DNA of 64,000 bases from Siphonodentalium dalli (GCA_032622095.1 CP136061.1:51347762-51411761); one strand, 5' to 3'; positions 1-11,633 are shown, numbered from the stretch's first letter. Made by a program: numbers and translations. Notes: a model not told the origin generated them from the letters alone.

Positions 1-3000
1 TGTTGGAGATCATGTGCAATTTGTGACGAGTTCTGAAGGTAATTTCCGATTTAATTCATTGTTTTTGACGGACGGTGAAGAAAGTAGGTCAACAAAATAT
101 GTCAAGTTTCGGATCGGGTGCTGGCAATAAAAACCAGAATGAAATACACACAAACTAAGCACTATAAAATATAAACAAATTATTGCTTTTTCAACTTTTT
201 CAACTCCCGGACCAGCATAAAAGTTAAATTTGTTTTATTGTATAAACTTTAAATTTTGTTCGACCTACTTCCGTTGTCAATAGCGGGTCACATGCGGTTC
301 ACATGCTTTTGTTGACAGTCGATATCTCGTGCAATCACGAGCTGAATAAAAACATGTCAATTGAATTCTAATGATTAGCATACGTTGGAAATAATAAAAC
401 ATAGTAACCTTTCTTGCCTTCAGTGACTATTTGAGACCTAATATAAGTTGAAATTGTTCTGATAGTTTAATTTTCCAACCACAAGTTAGAGTGAATGATT
501 TTTTTTCTTTTAGATAAACAGTCAAATATTGTCCAATTGTCGTGAAATAATTAGATCGGAATGATATCAGATACATTTCCAACTCTACAAGGTGCCAGGT
601 TGAAGAAAAGTCTAGCAGTTGGAATTCTTCAGGGACCTGTTGGGGGAAATCCAAGCCAAATTATTAACCCACCCGCAGGGATAGGGATGTGGCCAGATGG
701 TATCCGTTGAGGATGTCCACCTCAAAATGTTCAACTGTACTCCCCCACTGAACCAGATAAATCTCCCTTGGGTTGGAAATTTCCATTTGGTATCTCAAAC
801 TTTCCAACTGTTGGATATTTGGAACCCCTCACCCCCTAAGGTTGGAAAATTTCCCCAAATTAGTGGACATTTTCAAACCAAAATATTGACCAAAAATAGA
901 ACAATATGCTGCTGTTGGTCTAAAAACAACATATTCCCCACTATATAATAACTGGTTGGACATACAAACAACGAGAACAATTCAACCTATGCGGGTAATT
1001 GTGGTGTAAAATGTTCTAATTATAAAAGATGTGTTAGACCCGGTCAGGCATAACTTGAATATTTTTACCAAAGTTGGGGAGGGGGAAAGATACCCCACCA
1101 TACCTATCGCTACGTCATCGACGAGGGGTGCAAAGAGGGCGAAAATATAATTACCTGGATTTGGGATGTTGGGTCTTGCCCCAGGGATGGTGCTTATGGG
1201 AATATTCTAAGGTGGATCCACCAGAATGGACTGCCCAAGCCACATAATGATCCTAGAGAACCACCCCAAAAAAATATAAATATCAAATTATAATTTCGTG
1301 ATTTCAAGTATCTCTTAGTACATTGTATTCAGTGTACCATCGGTTTGCGTGCCATCTTATTGCTGTAATAGCAAACTCTGACAGGGATAAATCCAGGCAG
1401 TTCATGCAATGCCAGCTGACAGGTAGATTATATTGGGAAGGGGCTGCACAAATTTAAAATAAACACACACTTTAGGGGGTGGGTTGGGTGCTTGGTGAAC
1501 ATGGGTATACTCTTGTCTCCTGTGAGTGGCGAGACACCCAAATCCCACTGTCATTCGCGATGTCCTTGGTTGTAACGTTTACCTTTGTTTTTCTGGATCA
1601 GAGCAAAAGGAAAGTAATTGCAAGTTCCAGCTTCTTTCTTGGTGTATATGTTGAATACAAATATAATCTAATTTGCTTGAATCGTGACTCACAAATAAAG
1701 TGATAAGTGGACTAGCTCACAAACCAATGATATTTTACTGCTACATGTTTTTGTCTATCAGATTTGGCACGTGTAAGTACTGCACATGCATTGCAATGAA
1801 ATGGGTACATCATATTTGCTATTCATGGTTGTATAAACATTTAGGCCAAATGCATTTTGTCAGTTTAGTGTGTGTCATTACTTAAGTTAGAAACCACAAA
1901 TCATACTACGTACTGTCCGAAAATAACAAATGAGCTTTGGTAATTCACTGTCAATTAAATATGAGTAACAAATGTGAGTTACAGATATGTAATTAACTAA
2001 GTTATAGGCAATAAAATCAACTTTGCCACTCGAGGGACGCAAGACAGTACAATCCGCAATGCATCTTATGACTGATCCACTTGGGAGTTGGGATGCGAGC
2101 GCCCAAGGTGCTCGAAACGATCGACGGATCTTATCCACCACCTTCTGTTCTGGTAAATTTCCACTTTGCAGTGTTTATATCAGTTAATTGCCTTCATCCC
2201 TCATTACCCCATAGAAAGAATGAGCGGTCCGATCCTGACTATCAACCATCAACCCCAACTGCTGCCACATCTGCTCTGATTATGTACTAGTATGTTTGTA
2301 TTATGAACACAAAACATTCAATCACACACCGTAACACTACTACATATGATTTTTGAGTGAATTTTATCAAATGTATATACGGCCATATATATTATGTTGG
2401 AAACACATGTTATTTGAGTTTGCATTTCCACAATAAAAATGAATAAAAACATATTTTTCAACAACTCATTTTTTCTACAAATCAGTTATTGATTGTGACG
2501 CTGACAGCGCGCTAATTATCATCTTCTTCAACATGTAATTAGTTTCCCGATGATGACGTGCACGTGTATCCACTGTGCCATGGTAATTGTTTTGATAACT
2601 TTTGTTTACATTCTGATGATTCTGAAATAGAGTCTAGTAAACAAGTTTGTGTTTGATGCAAAGCTTTTAATTGGAATAAATACATGTTGCGCATGTTATT
2701 TGAGGTTTAATAACACATGAACAGCCATCAATTGTGATATATATATAGCTCAAACGAAATGTGACCCTTTACTGCCTGAATTGACCCCTTACTGCCTGAA
2801 TTTCGCGCTATCTTTGATCGCTTATTTTAAACAGAAATAATGAAAGTTGTAAACACACATAAGATGTAAGATAGAGCTAGGAGTTATGAACAAAATTACA
2901 TAGAGTTTTATTAATTGTACATGCATACCGAAGGTGCAGCGCAAACATAAAAGTGACCTTTACTTCTTGAAATACTGTCCATCTTGTAATGTTATGTAAT

Positions 3001-3214
3001 TAATTTCGAACAATGGTTCCGTATGGCTATTATAGCGTATTTTGTTGATAGCAACTTGATTATGGGTAGAGTGAGAAGGGTTTAACTGGTATTGAGAAGG
3101 ATGCGGTGACCAATTGGTTTATTGAGACGATGGGTAAGACAATTATTTGCTGTTCTCAGTGGTATTTGTGGGTTGAAATGGTCATTCGAGAGTGTCGGTG
3201 TAATCGCATACTCT
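1..3214. other. Non-coding, AT-rich left flank; no gene recognised
   Basis: I see no convincing exon or transposon protein here. The stretch 560-860 repeats short words such as GTTGGAAA and its complement, giving local self-similarity. A frame without Met is open for about 75 codons at roughly 1055-1292, but it matches nothing I know and has no splice context I trust. The rest is AT-rich with short stop-bounded frames. Confidence 0.5.
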
Positions 3215-3763
3215 CGAGTCCTTACTTTTTACTTTAAACATATTTTATTCGTATATAAATATACAAAAGGGATCGGGGCACAAGTTATTTCAACTTAGGT
3301 AGTTCCTCTCCCGTACAAAATTTACAATACATTGTTATAAGATGACAAAAGGCGATAACAGAAACGTTTGTACATGGTGAGAAAACAATTTGAATTTGCA
3401 TTATGTCGAATAACATCTTTCAGCGTATGTTTATGGATTACCAATTAGAACGAGCATAAATATGTGCATATCTATATCTATTGTGATATTTAAGGAAGAT
3501 GTAAATATAGATTGCAAGGCTATGTATGTATCAAACATTTGACTGTAATGTTAAGCTAAATGTGTATAGTAGTGAATTTGGCGATTCGCCAGATGACGCC
3601 CTTGACAGTTACGCTGGAAGAAATTATCGATGTGAATACAAATGGTACATGGATGTGGCAATCCGAATGAGGGAGGGGTGTCTAGCAATGTTTGTAATTG
3701 GTGTATATTGAGCGATTTGTGGTTGACATTGGATTGTGGCTATATGTCAACGCAGCCAGACGT

Positions 3764-4360
3764 TCATGAATCGAAGCGTTTTGTCGCAGCAATATACTGT
3801 TGCACTATTTGGAAAAACCTTATATTTTCCGGAATTGAGATGTACGATATCCCGAAAAGAAACTGATCGATGTCGGTTATAATGAAGCGTTCGCGGTTTA
3901 ACTTATCGTCAAGTTCCAACCGTTCATTTTGATACAAAGGGCACATAAAAAAGAAATGGTATGCATCTTCCAAAGGGTTCCCACAACTGCAAACAGGACG
4001 TTCGGCTATGTAGTTTTGATACATATCAGCACGAAGATCACTGCACCCGTTTCGAATTCGGGAATGTATCATATTATATCGTCTGAGACCTGAATAGATA
4101 TGAGGGCTCACGGGGTTTGGGGGTTGGTATACGAGTCGTAAATTGAATTTGAAGTCAGAGAAAGGGACAACGTCGCTCATTTCAGTTGGGATTTTGTTCC
4201 AATCAGCTATCGCCGAGGGCAAAAAGGCCTTTTTGTAGTGCTCAGTGTGGCATCGGTAAGAATAGAATTTTCCCGGGCGTCTGAAATTATAACTTGAGAC
4301 CTGGCTAGCTCTGGGTGGGAGGATGGTAGATAGGTAATTTGGCGATTCATTTTTCACCAT
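3764..4360 (-). pseudogene. LINE ORF2 C-terminal domain with zinc-knuckle-like motif
   Basis: This 198-residue frame is the C-terminal end of the same retrotransposon. It begins NESPNYLSTILPP, then a conserved ALPSAI-like block (FLPSAIADWNKIP near residue 50), and a CxC-x8-H-x4-C cluster (CSCGNPLEDAYHFFFMC, near residues 125-141) as found after the RT in many LINEs. It is one frame off from the endonuclease frame and overlaps it by 14 bases. The likely history is deletion of roughly 1.3-1.5 kb of RT sequence, based on usual ORF2 lengths. Confidence 0.8.
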
Positions 4361-5066
4361 TTACCAAGCTATATGCGTCGGAAATTAGCTTTATTTTGGA
4401 GGTACTCACGAGGTAATTAGAATTATAGTCTCCAGTGAGTACTATATTTTCAGAGATGTCAAGTGCATCAGAAATTGAGGAGTCCAGAAGGCCCCAATAA
4501 TTTTGGCTACAAAATTGGTCTGACCTGTATGATACCCCAATAATCATGTGAGATTTTTTAGCAAATACTTCAAACCAGAGAATCGAGGAGTCGAATTCTA
4601 GGTCAAATCTTTCTTTGTAAATAACATGGTCAGCAAACATGACACATATTCCACCCCCGTACGCGTCTCGGTCTTTTTGAATAGGGGAACAGAATCCATT
4701 GACTTCTAAATGTTCGGAGGAATATGCTGGATCAAGATGCGTCTCAGTAAAGCAGAGAACGTCGAATTCGTTGATCAAGTCAATTATCTTTTCTAACTTG
4801 TGTCGGATACTTCTTACATTGTAATGAAAGATAGAGATGGAATTAGGAACATTTTTCGAGTGAGTGGGAGGGCCTGGGTTGGTCTCTATGTCGCCCGATA
4901 ACAATATCAGAAAGAGGGTAAAAAGAAATATAAGTTTGATGTTAATTCTCCAAAAACCGCTACGGATATGCAGACTACTGTGAAGGTGGATGGTGAAAGG
5001 CGAACTCTTTTTCCTCGAATCAAAGATACCAATCGCAGCCCTATACTGGTTCAGACAACACGACAT
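4347..5066 (-). pseudogene. LINE ORF2 N-terminus: 2A-like peptide plus APE endonuclease
   Basis: The 239-residue frame starts with about 45 basic/hydrophobic residues, then a leucine-rich run ending in GDIETNPGP (residues about 58-66), a match to the 2A consensus D(V/I)E(x)NPG|P. The endonuclease follows: a NVRS block near residue 83, CFTETHL with the metal-binding Glu near residue 105, GGGICVMF, then TGDYNSNY in place of the usual GDFN region. The frame runs into SDAYSLV and stops before the final SDH block, so the endonuclease is incomplete and would not be active. 2A-like sequences in APE-type LINEs are known from several marine invertebrates; whether this copy skips is inference. Confidence 0.85.
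4869..4895 (-). other. 2A-like ribosome-skipping motif GDIETNPGP
   Basis: Nine codons on the minus strand encode GDIETNPGP, preceded by a hydrophobic leucine-rich stretch as in functional 2A sequences. In the known mechanism the ribosome fails to join the last Gly and Pro, releasing the upstream peptide and continuing downstream. Here that would separate a short N-terminal leader from the endonuclease-bearing polyprotein. Confidence 0.9.
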
Positions 5067-5400
5067 ATTTTAGTCGGCGATTGAAGCATGAAGTATAGGT
5101 CTGCAAATGGCCCGGATTCGAAAGAAAAGCTGCCTTCCACCATCGTTGCTTTGACACCCCAGTTCGGACGTTTTGTACTCGGGATATTTTGTGAGGGGGT
5201 GTTGCCACATAACATAGTACTATTGATTGAATCATTGGTATAGTTGGTGAATATGATGAAAAACATGGAATAATAGAAAACATGCAAACAACATGGACAA
5301 AGAAAACAATGTGCATATGTACATAATGATGATGAGTTTGATGATATGACATTTAGAGCACGAAGAATGCTCGAGTGTTCGCGGACAAAAACAGGGGATT

Positions 5401-7020
5401 ATTGTTTTTATTGCGCTCTGAGTCTGAGATACACGACTGTGAAAACGAACATATACGCGGTTTGGCGACTAATGGAGTTGTTTGTCAAAGTTCAGATATG
5501 AATTTGGAATACTAAACGTCAAAAATGAAGAAAAACAAAAAACAAAAATCATCGCAAAAGTCCAGTTTTGACTGGCAGAGAAAGGGTGGTCCAATTGTTT
5601 AATTTCGCTTAAGGTAGCGCGTACATATTCCGAATTATCTCGAGATCACAGAGCGCATTATGAACTGTCGATAGAGGAGGTCTCGTACACACAGTAGAGC
5701 TGATATTTCGACCAGCAGTAAGATACATACTAACGTTATTGGCGTTCTGGTATTCCGTACTTAGGGTCAGTCGCATCAATAATAGCACGTGTTTTGGGAT
5801 ATTTACCATAGACTAAAAATAGGACGATGTGACGTAGTCTCGTGCGAAATTATTTTCCGAAACACCTGATGGATTTAGTTTTGTAGGTCAGGCTTAATTT
5901 TGCCAAAAGAACTTCTTCACTTGAGTCTTGACTGTATACTGTGCAGAGACCTTCTCACCGACATGATTAATTTACACAGGGACCATTTGGTGGGGGATAC
6001 CGGTAGGTAGACAGGTATTTACATGTTTTTATGTTGTTCAAACTAAAAGTTCTGGTGCATGAAGTTCCAGTTAGTTTTCCAAATTACAGCTTTCCAGTGT
6101 ATGTGAAACAGAGCACGGGCGCTTCAGTAATAAAATGTACATGTATATAAGTAGGCCTATGGTGTCATGGGTGTAGCAAGTACGTTGATCCAGATGTAAA
6201 ATTAAGGTACATGGGTGTAGCATGGTAATTTGCATGGTGGGGTGCAGGTGGGGGGGGGCGGTGCCGGTATGTCAAACAATTAATGAATGATTTAAGTTTA
6301 ATTCAATGACAGCACAAGCTGATAGCATTCACCCACTATGTGAGGCATTTCACTTGGTGCAACATCTTGCCTGTGCCTATCATGCCTATGGCAGACCGAT
6401 GTGGTTTGGGTAGGGGAACGGTAAGGGAATTTGAAGATGAAATTTTAGTTTTTTTTTTATTTTCATCGCTACTTATCAGGGGAGGGGGATTTGGGAGGGG
6501 GCAGTATTTATTAAGGTTTATGCATAGATTAAGTAATTTGTAGGTTTCAGCTTGGAAAATATCATTTCGCAATCTACTGAAAAGTGGTTAATAGGCCAAA
6601 GGACAATATAGGACTTATTCGGGTTTCATGTCCAAGATTTTTTGTTTTTTGTTTCTTTTTTGGACAAAATAGTTTCTTCTGCCAGATTTTTCTAACGATA
6701 ATTTATATTTCCTGTGTATAAACTGTGATAAACACATAAAAATTAAGAAAGAAATTTCTTGTGAATCCTGGATAATAACTTTAGAATAGCAGGGTCTAGA
6801 CTAGGGTGGGTAGGAAAAACACGAAACCACGACACGAATATCTCGACACCACGCAGTATGTGAGTAATGTTTACATATTTCAGTATATGTTGTACACCAG
6901 GGAAAACAACCTGACTCGAGCCAACTGACCCGGTCTAGCTGAACGAGGGGGCAAATATGCGATACCAAGGTTGTTCCTCTTGGTGTACAACCTGTACTGA
7001 AGTTATACACTGATTTTCAA
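5401..7020. other. No gene recognised
   Basis: AT-rich intergenic sequence with a G-run near 6250. The short frames at 5609-5809 and 6336-6572 have no recognisable domain. Nothing else is supported. Confidence 0.5.
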
Positions 7021-7302
7021 TATGTGACCCGCCATACCAAATCCAGTCGTAAGTCGGGATTTTGTTTACCCTGTGCCAATGCATTCTCTTATATATGCGA
7101 GTCGATCATAGGTAGCCTCGCATATATAAGAGAATGCATTGGCCTAACAATATTTTACAATTTTAATAATTTTTTCTTGTATTCTTTAACAATTTTATAA
7201 TTTCACACATACAGAGCCCCAGACAAACATGAGAAGACGACACTCTTCTATATGCTTCTATATATGTGTGGGGCTCCCTGCAGGGTAATGGATTTATTTT
7301 AT
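7021..7302. mobile_element. Left half of a TGTGACCC-ended MITE (truncated copy)
   Basis: Begins TA then TGTGACCCGCCAT, as does the complete copy at 49597-50026, and matches it through the hairpin, the AT-rich spacer and the GAGCCCCAGACAAACAT block up to about 7300. The sequence then diverges and the right end is missing. Non-coding. A solo half-element left by truncation or deletion. Confidence 0.8.
7075..7143. repeat. 69-bp palindromic hairpin module, copy 1
   Basis: Reads GCCAATGCATTCTCTT ... AAGAGAATGCATTGGC with about 33-bp arms around a 3-base centre. The same module recurs at seven other places in this window, inside several different small elements. Confidence 0.95.
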
Positions 7303-8400
7303 AACATGAGAGAGGGGCGGAAGCCGCGAATTATAACAATACGCCATGATAATGATCGCACCTGTCACTTGGGTTAAAACACGGATCGTACCATTCGTAG
7401 CGCTGATGGGGTGGATGGGGCACACAATTGTTGGTTTGTCAGGAGGGGGTGACTGGAATTTAACTGAACGAAATCCACATTTGTTTGGAATGTATAATCC
7501 ACAATAATCACCTTTTAACAATGACATTCAGAATATTCTACAAACCACATATTTGTTGTAGTCTTTTTACATGAGTGCCGGTGACATATCTCTCACACAA
7601 ACTTCCTGAGATGTGGAACAGTTTCACTATCGGGAAATTGCCGCCTGGGTTCTGAACGATTATGGGAACCAAGATGAAAATAACAATAACATCCACAACA
7701 GTTTATTGTATAAATTATTTTTATAAACCGATTCACACCCCTCAGCCAATCAAATTGCTCCAATTCATGAACAATATGTATTGTATGAATCTGTATTTCA
7801 ACGGGGCCAAAATACAGACTTGAGCTAAATATCACACATAAATTGACATTAATTGGATAGTAAGCTGAAGGAGATCGGAGCGGTAGATGTGAAATTCTAA
7901 CAATGCGCCATGATAATGATCGTACCAGTCGCTCGGGAAGTTGAAACACGGATCATCCCATTATTAGCGGACATACATGTACACGGGTGGTCTGCATGGG
8001 TGGGGGCCCAACACTTTCGGTTGAATATGTTTTGGTTTGTCGGGAGGGGCGGGTGATTGGAAGTAAACTGAGCGAGATCCAACCCTGTTTCGAATGTATA
8101 ATCCACAATAATCACGTAATGATCTTTAGAATGATACATTGAGAAAATTTCACATACTGTTTACATATACATGCATGTGCGCGGAAAATACAGGCACTAT
8201 ACACAGGTTTGCTTACGTCTTTTGTTATGAATGCCGGTGATATTTCATCACACAAACTTCATGCAATGTGGAATAGTTTCACTTCCGAGTCCGAACACTA
8301 CCGGCACATTGTCTCCTGTGTTCTGAACGATAATTCCATTATGGCAACACGGCGAAAAATAACCTAAACAGCTGAAACAGTTTATTGTCACAAGGAAGAA
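7303..8400. repeat. Degenerate direct duplication (two ~500-bp units)
   Basis: Blocks near 7335-7700 and 7895-8390 share ordered words: GCCATGATAATGATCG (7345 and 7906), TGGTTTGTC, GAATGTATAATCCACAATAA (7489 and 8093), ATGCCGGTGA or its variant, CACACAAACTTC, GTTCTGAACGAT and CAGTTTATTGT. Spacing grows from about 560 to 680 bases, so the second unit has gained insertions. No credible protein frame is shared. A smaller repeat of about 115 bases follows at 8455-8610. Confidence 0.75.
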
Positions 8401-8753
8401 TCTGTTTTATCAAGAAACACGTTATCAGTACAAAACGTTCTCAAACTCGGATACAAAATGGTTTGTCAATGCTGATATATAATGCAGACGCAAGTGATGG
8501 GTTATAACATATACGTATATACGTATAAACAACCGAAACTTTAAATTTGGAGACAAAGTGTTTATCGACGCCGATAAATAATCCCGATGCAAGTGCTCCC
8601 ACTGTCGATGATAATTTGACTTGTGTGGTAGGAATTTATGTAACACCACAAAACATTAAATTAATCTTTGAATGGTAATTGATACGTAATTATCATATTG
8701 AAAGTGGCTCAATTATGTTTGCCTTGGGGTGTGAATCGGTTTATAAATATGTC

Positions 8754-8847
8754 ATAATCCGCTTGGGTATTTGTACAAGAAATACAGACCGCGGCGCTAA
8801 ACGCGCCTTCGTCTATATTTCTTGTACATATACCCAAGCGGGTTATA
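8754..8847. repeat. Long palindrome (35-bp arms, GC-rich loop)
   Basis: The left arm holds CCGCTTGGGTAT and TGTACAAGAAATA; the right arm is its near-perfect complement (ATACCCAAGCGGG). The 21-base centre at 8790-8810 is GC-rich and nearly self-complementary. A second small hairpin follows at 8857-8890, with ATTTTCCCGC and GCGGGAAAAT arms. Probably a foldback or MITE end; no protein. Confidence 0.85.
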
Positions 8848-8890
8848 ATATTATTTTCCCGCGTTACGTGAGTTTAGCGGGAAAATCTTG

Positions 8891-9838
8891 TCTTCTACCG
8901 GTCGATATGATAAACAATTCATTATTGTGGCCAATGAGAATCATGCCAGTGGTGTTAATGAGTTGTGTTATCGATCGACAGATCGGGCGGTAAAATCAGT
9001 TTCAAGCACTGAGGAGTAAACAACTAAAATTACAAAAATAATTTGTTTATGTATTTATTTAAATTTTCATTTAGTATAAGTATGTTGAGTTTTTTATTTA
9101 TTTATGTGAACTTCTGACACCATCCGAGTTGCGTAGCAGTACATAGCGTGTACAGTTTCAGGAGACAGGTTTCCATAGTTGTTTCCCTTCACAAATAGGG
9201 TTTTTTTTATCTATGTTTTTTTCCTGTACGGCTACGGAGCATTTAGAATAGGATATTAACTAAGTTTAGCACAATTATATGGTGATGAGCAGAACTTTGG
9301 AAGTATTTGATATATGTTATTGTATAACACAGACATAGGCACCATATATAATAATTGTGTAATTATAATGCATTCTACTAAACGGCGTCTATAATAAATG
9401 CGCTTGATGGCACATATTGTGTTTGTTTTAATTGGGGATCCGTGGATAGGGAAGACCCAATACTGATTGAAGCAAAGGTTCACCAGAGTACGTTGACCCA
9501 TTGCTGGTCACTCGTGTACTAATCTGCACGCGCTCGCTCAATCACAAATGGGCGTTGAGCCGATGGTTCACTGATAACGGAAAAATTAAGTTTGTTGCAC
9601 GAGTTGAATATGAACTCACTCGTGTGTGTGGCCGTTCGGTCACTCCATGGACGATCGAAAGCAAAACACATAAGAATGCGATAGTTGTTGACATTTATAA
9701 GTACTCCTTATCAATAACAGAATTGTGACGAATGCGGCGGTGAGCAAACGTGTAATACTGTGTTTTTGTTAATTTATTTCAGACTTTCGCTCCCACTTGT
9801 GTGACGTTGAGTTAAGTGTTTTTGTTATTTTATTTCAG
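8891..9838. other. Flank and intron upstream of lectin exon copy 1; no gene
   Basis: No N-terminal half of the lectin domain could be found here, although one would be expected upstream of the exon at 9839. From about 9781 the sequence matches the flank of the second copy at about 42725, ending in the acceptor TTTTATTTCAG. Confidence 0.6.
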
Positions 9839-10084
9839 GCTATCGCCTTAGAAATTTCTCGATAGACGTGTCTATCACATACGGGAACGGAGGGGGTTTG
9901 TTCAATGACCAGTGTTACCACTACCCCGGGAGTGTTCCTGAAGGAGCCACAGTAGATATGTCTTGTAGCGGAGACGCTATCGGGCGATATGTGAAAGTGC
10001 AAAAGATTGGCCCAACAGATACACTAGCTCTCTCCTTGTGTGAGGTGGAATTGTACGGCACACCATGTCCCGACTACATTCCAG
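9839..10084 (+). CDS. F-type lectin (F5/8 type C) C-terminal half-domain exon, copy 1
   Basis: A 246-bp exon bounded by TTTTATTTCAG and a GTGAGT donor, phase 1 at both ends. It encodes the second half of a fucolectin-type domain: YRLRNFSIDVSI, GNGGGLFNDQCY, GRYVKVQKIG, and the hallmark LCEVELYG (here LSLCEVELYG), then TPCPDYIP leading into the next domain. F-type lectins are secreted beta-jellyroll proteins that bind fucosylated glycans, often in innate immunity. The matching N-terminal half exon is not upstream within the window, so this copy is either incomplete or begins beyond the left edge. The exon is intact and about 85% like the copy at 42780. Confidence 0.88.
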
Positions 10085-11633
10085 GTGAGTGTATAGGCAA
10101 CGAGTAACGTAGTAGGACAAATCACGCGGTGGCGACAGGGGTGTCTCCGCAACTGTGGTCACAGTTGGAAATGTCATGCCAGAAATAATAGTTTGAAATA
10201 GGTTGAACTTTATTTGCCAACCATTGATTGGTTTAAAATGTGTTTTATTATTTCTTACCTTTGTAATTGTTTGGACCGAGATGGCCATGAGTTATGTTTT
10301 GCTCAACATAGGTTATAAGAGTTGGAATCCTTGTGGTATCAGTTGGAAATGTTTTTTCCAAGGGGGTGGGGGGGATGGGTGCACATTTACTTCACCGGAC
10401 TTGACCATAGAAACCTGTCAATCTTTTAAGTACTTTCATGTGGGTCGGTTATATTCAATTTGTGGAAGGTACCTGGGTATTATTATATGGGTGGCGGGTC
10501 AGGACATCGTGGGAGGGACATGGATACTGTTATGTGAGTGGCGGCTGTGGTGTTGTGGATGGTACCTGTGTATTGTAACATGGGTGGCGGGTAACGACGT
10601 TGTGAGAGGTACTTACGTACTGCTCTGTGGGTGACGGGGTTTCGATGTTATATAAGGTACCTGGGTATTTGTGTATGGCTATGGTACCGGTGTTGTGGAG
10701 GGGAGCTGGGTACTGTTATATGTTATTATGGGTGCAGTGTTGTGGGAGGTACCTGGGTATTGTTTTATGGGTGTCGGTGTGTGGTGTTGTGGAAGTTACC
10801 TGGGTACTGTACTATGGGTGGCGGGGCGTGGTGTTGTGGAAAGTACCTGGATACAGTTATATGGGTGCCGTTGTTGTGGAAGGTACCTGGATATTGTTAC
10901 ATGGGTGGCGGGGTGATGTGTTGTGGGAGATGCCTCGGTACTGTTAAATGGTGCCGGTGTTGCGGTGTGGGACCTGATTATTTAGTATGATGCTGATTTG
11001 TTTGCAGAATATGGGTTTGTGAAAATGCAAGATTTTAGTTTAGTAACAATACCGAAAATTATGCATGGGGTGAGATTCTAAGCGAACACTGATCACCTGA
11101 AATGTCACTGGGACTTAACCCATCGCAGATATCTGTCGACTATGGGAAATAATCAGTTGTTTGTAACCAGTGGTCGATCTATCGACGGTGAGAACATTAT
11201 CATGCAGTTTGTCCAATGCCGCTCGTTGACTAGACTGGCTTCTGTACCATTAGTTACCAATAATGGTCAGGTTACCACAATCTGGCAGCTGGTTCAATTG
11301 TGACTACGACCAGTATAATGCGTGAAATTCGACAACACCAGTTACTATCTATACTGCTTCACATAATCAAAAATGTATGTTCATATGCAAATAGTACAAT
11401 TGCTTAGTTAATCTATATTACTATCTAAGCTGCCATCTGCAATTGTTTGTGTGATGATCATGCCCACTTATTTGCTTGTACTCAATGTCTATTGACGAAG
11501 ATAACGGTTCCTTGCCCAAACATGCGAAAATCCGAATACTTAGTAACCTGACCATGTTTGCACTAATTACCTCACTCATGTTACCGAAAACACGCACTTC
11601 ATTAGGGCATAATAATACATGTGTTTATTGTAG
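10085..11633 (+). other. Intron between lectin and PAN exons, copy 1
   Basis: Bounded by a GTGAGT donor and a TTTATTGTAG acceptor. Apart from the minisatellite, the region 11130-11480 is alignable with 43680-44010 of copy 2, for example around AACCAGTGGTCGATC. No other coding exon was recognised. Confidence 0.7.
10440..10980. repeat. Minisatellite in intron of lectin copy 1
   Basis: Irregular tandem units of about 45-60 bases share GGTACCTGGGTA, TTATATGGGTG and TGTTGTGG. The corresponding intron of copy 2 (about 43590-43680) holds only one or two such units, so the array grew in copy 1 after duplication. The units lack stop codons in all three forward frames, which explains several overlapping long frames rich in Gly, Trp, Cys and Tyr; I do not regard these as genes. 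Confidence 0.85.

Larger units (their letters stand above)
3215..5400 (-). mobile_element. CR1-like non-LTR retrotransposon with 2A-like peptide, internally deleted
   Basis: On the minus strand this reads 5' region, 2A-like peptide, APE endonuclease, then directly the C-terminal end of an ORF2, with no reverse transcriptase core. The 3' end looks like a LINE tail: on the minus strand the 3' sequence carries an AATAAAATATG-like signal near 3225-3245. Missing RT palm motifs (no F/YADD, no GVPQG) and a frame change at the junction show that the copy is dead. Outer limits are approximate, and target-site duplications were not resolved. Elements of this class replicate through an RNA and target-primed reverse transcription. 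Confidence 0.8.

Noticed and set aside
1055-1292. Met-less open frame of about 75 codons
   Set aside because: No recognisable domain, no convincing splice acceptor or donor, and such frames are expected by chance.
3526-3866. Plus-strand frames opposite the 2A LINE
   Set aside because: Shadow of the LINE 3' end and C-terminal frame on the other strand.
7075-7143. CRISPR-like interpretation of the repeated hairpin
   Set aside because: Copies are not evenly spaced, lie inside distinct transposable elements, and the genome is clearly eukaryotic.
7897-8139. Minus-strand frames in both halves of the direct duplication with similar IIIMA.C endings
   Set aside because: The similarity follows from DNA duplication; frames are short, gapped and without domain.
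10203-10990. Several overlapping plus-strand open frames of 80-140 codons rich in Gly, Trp and Cys
   Set aside because: They are read-through of a minisatellite whose unit lacks stops in all three frames; no start context, domain or splice sites.
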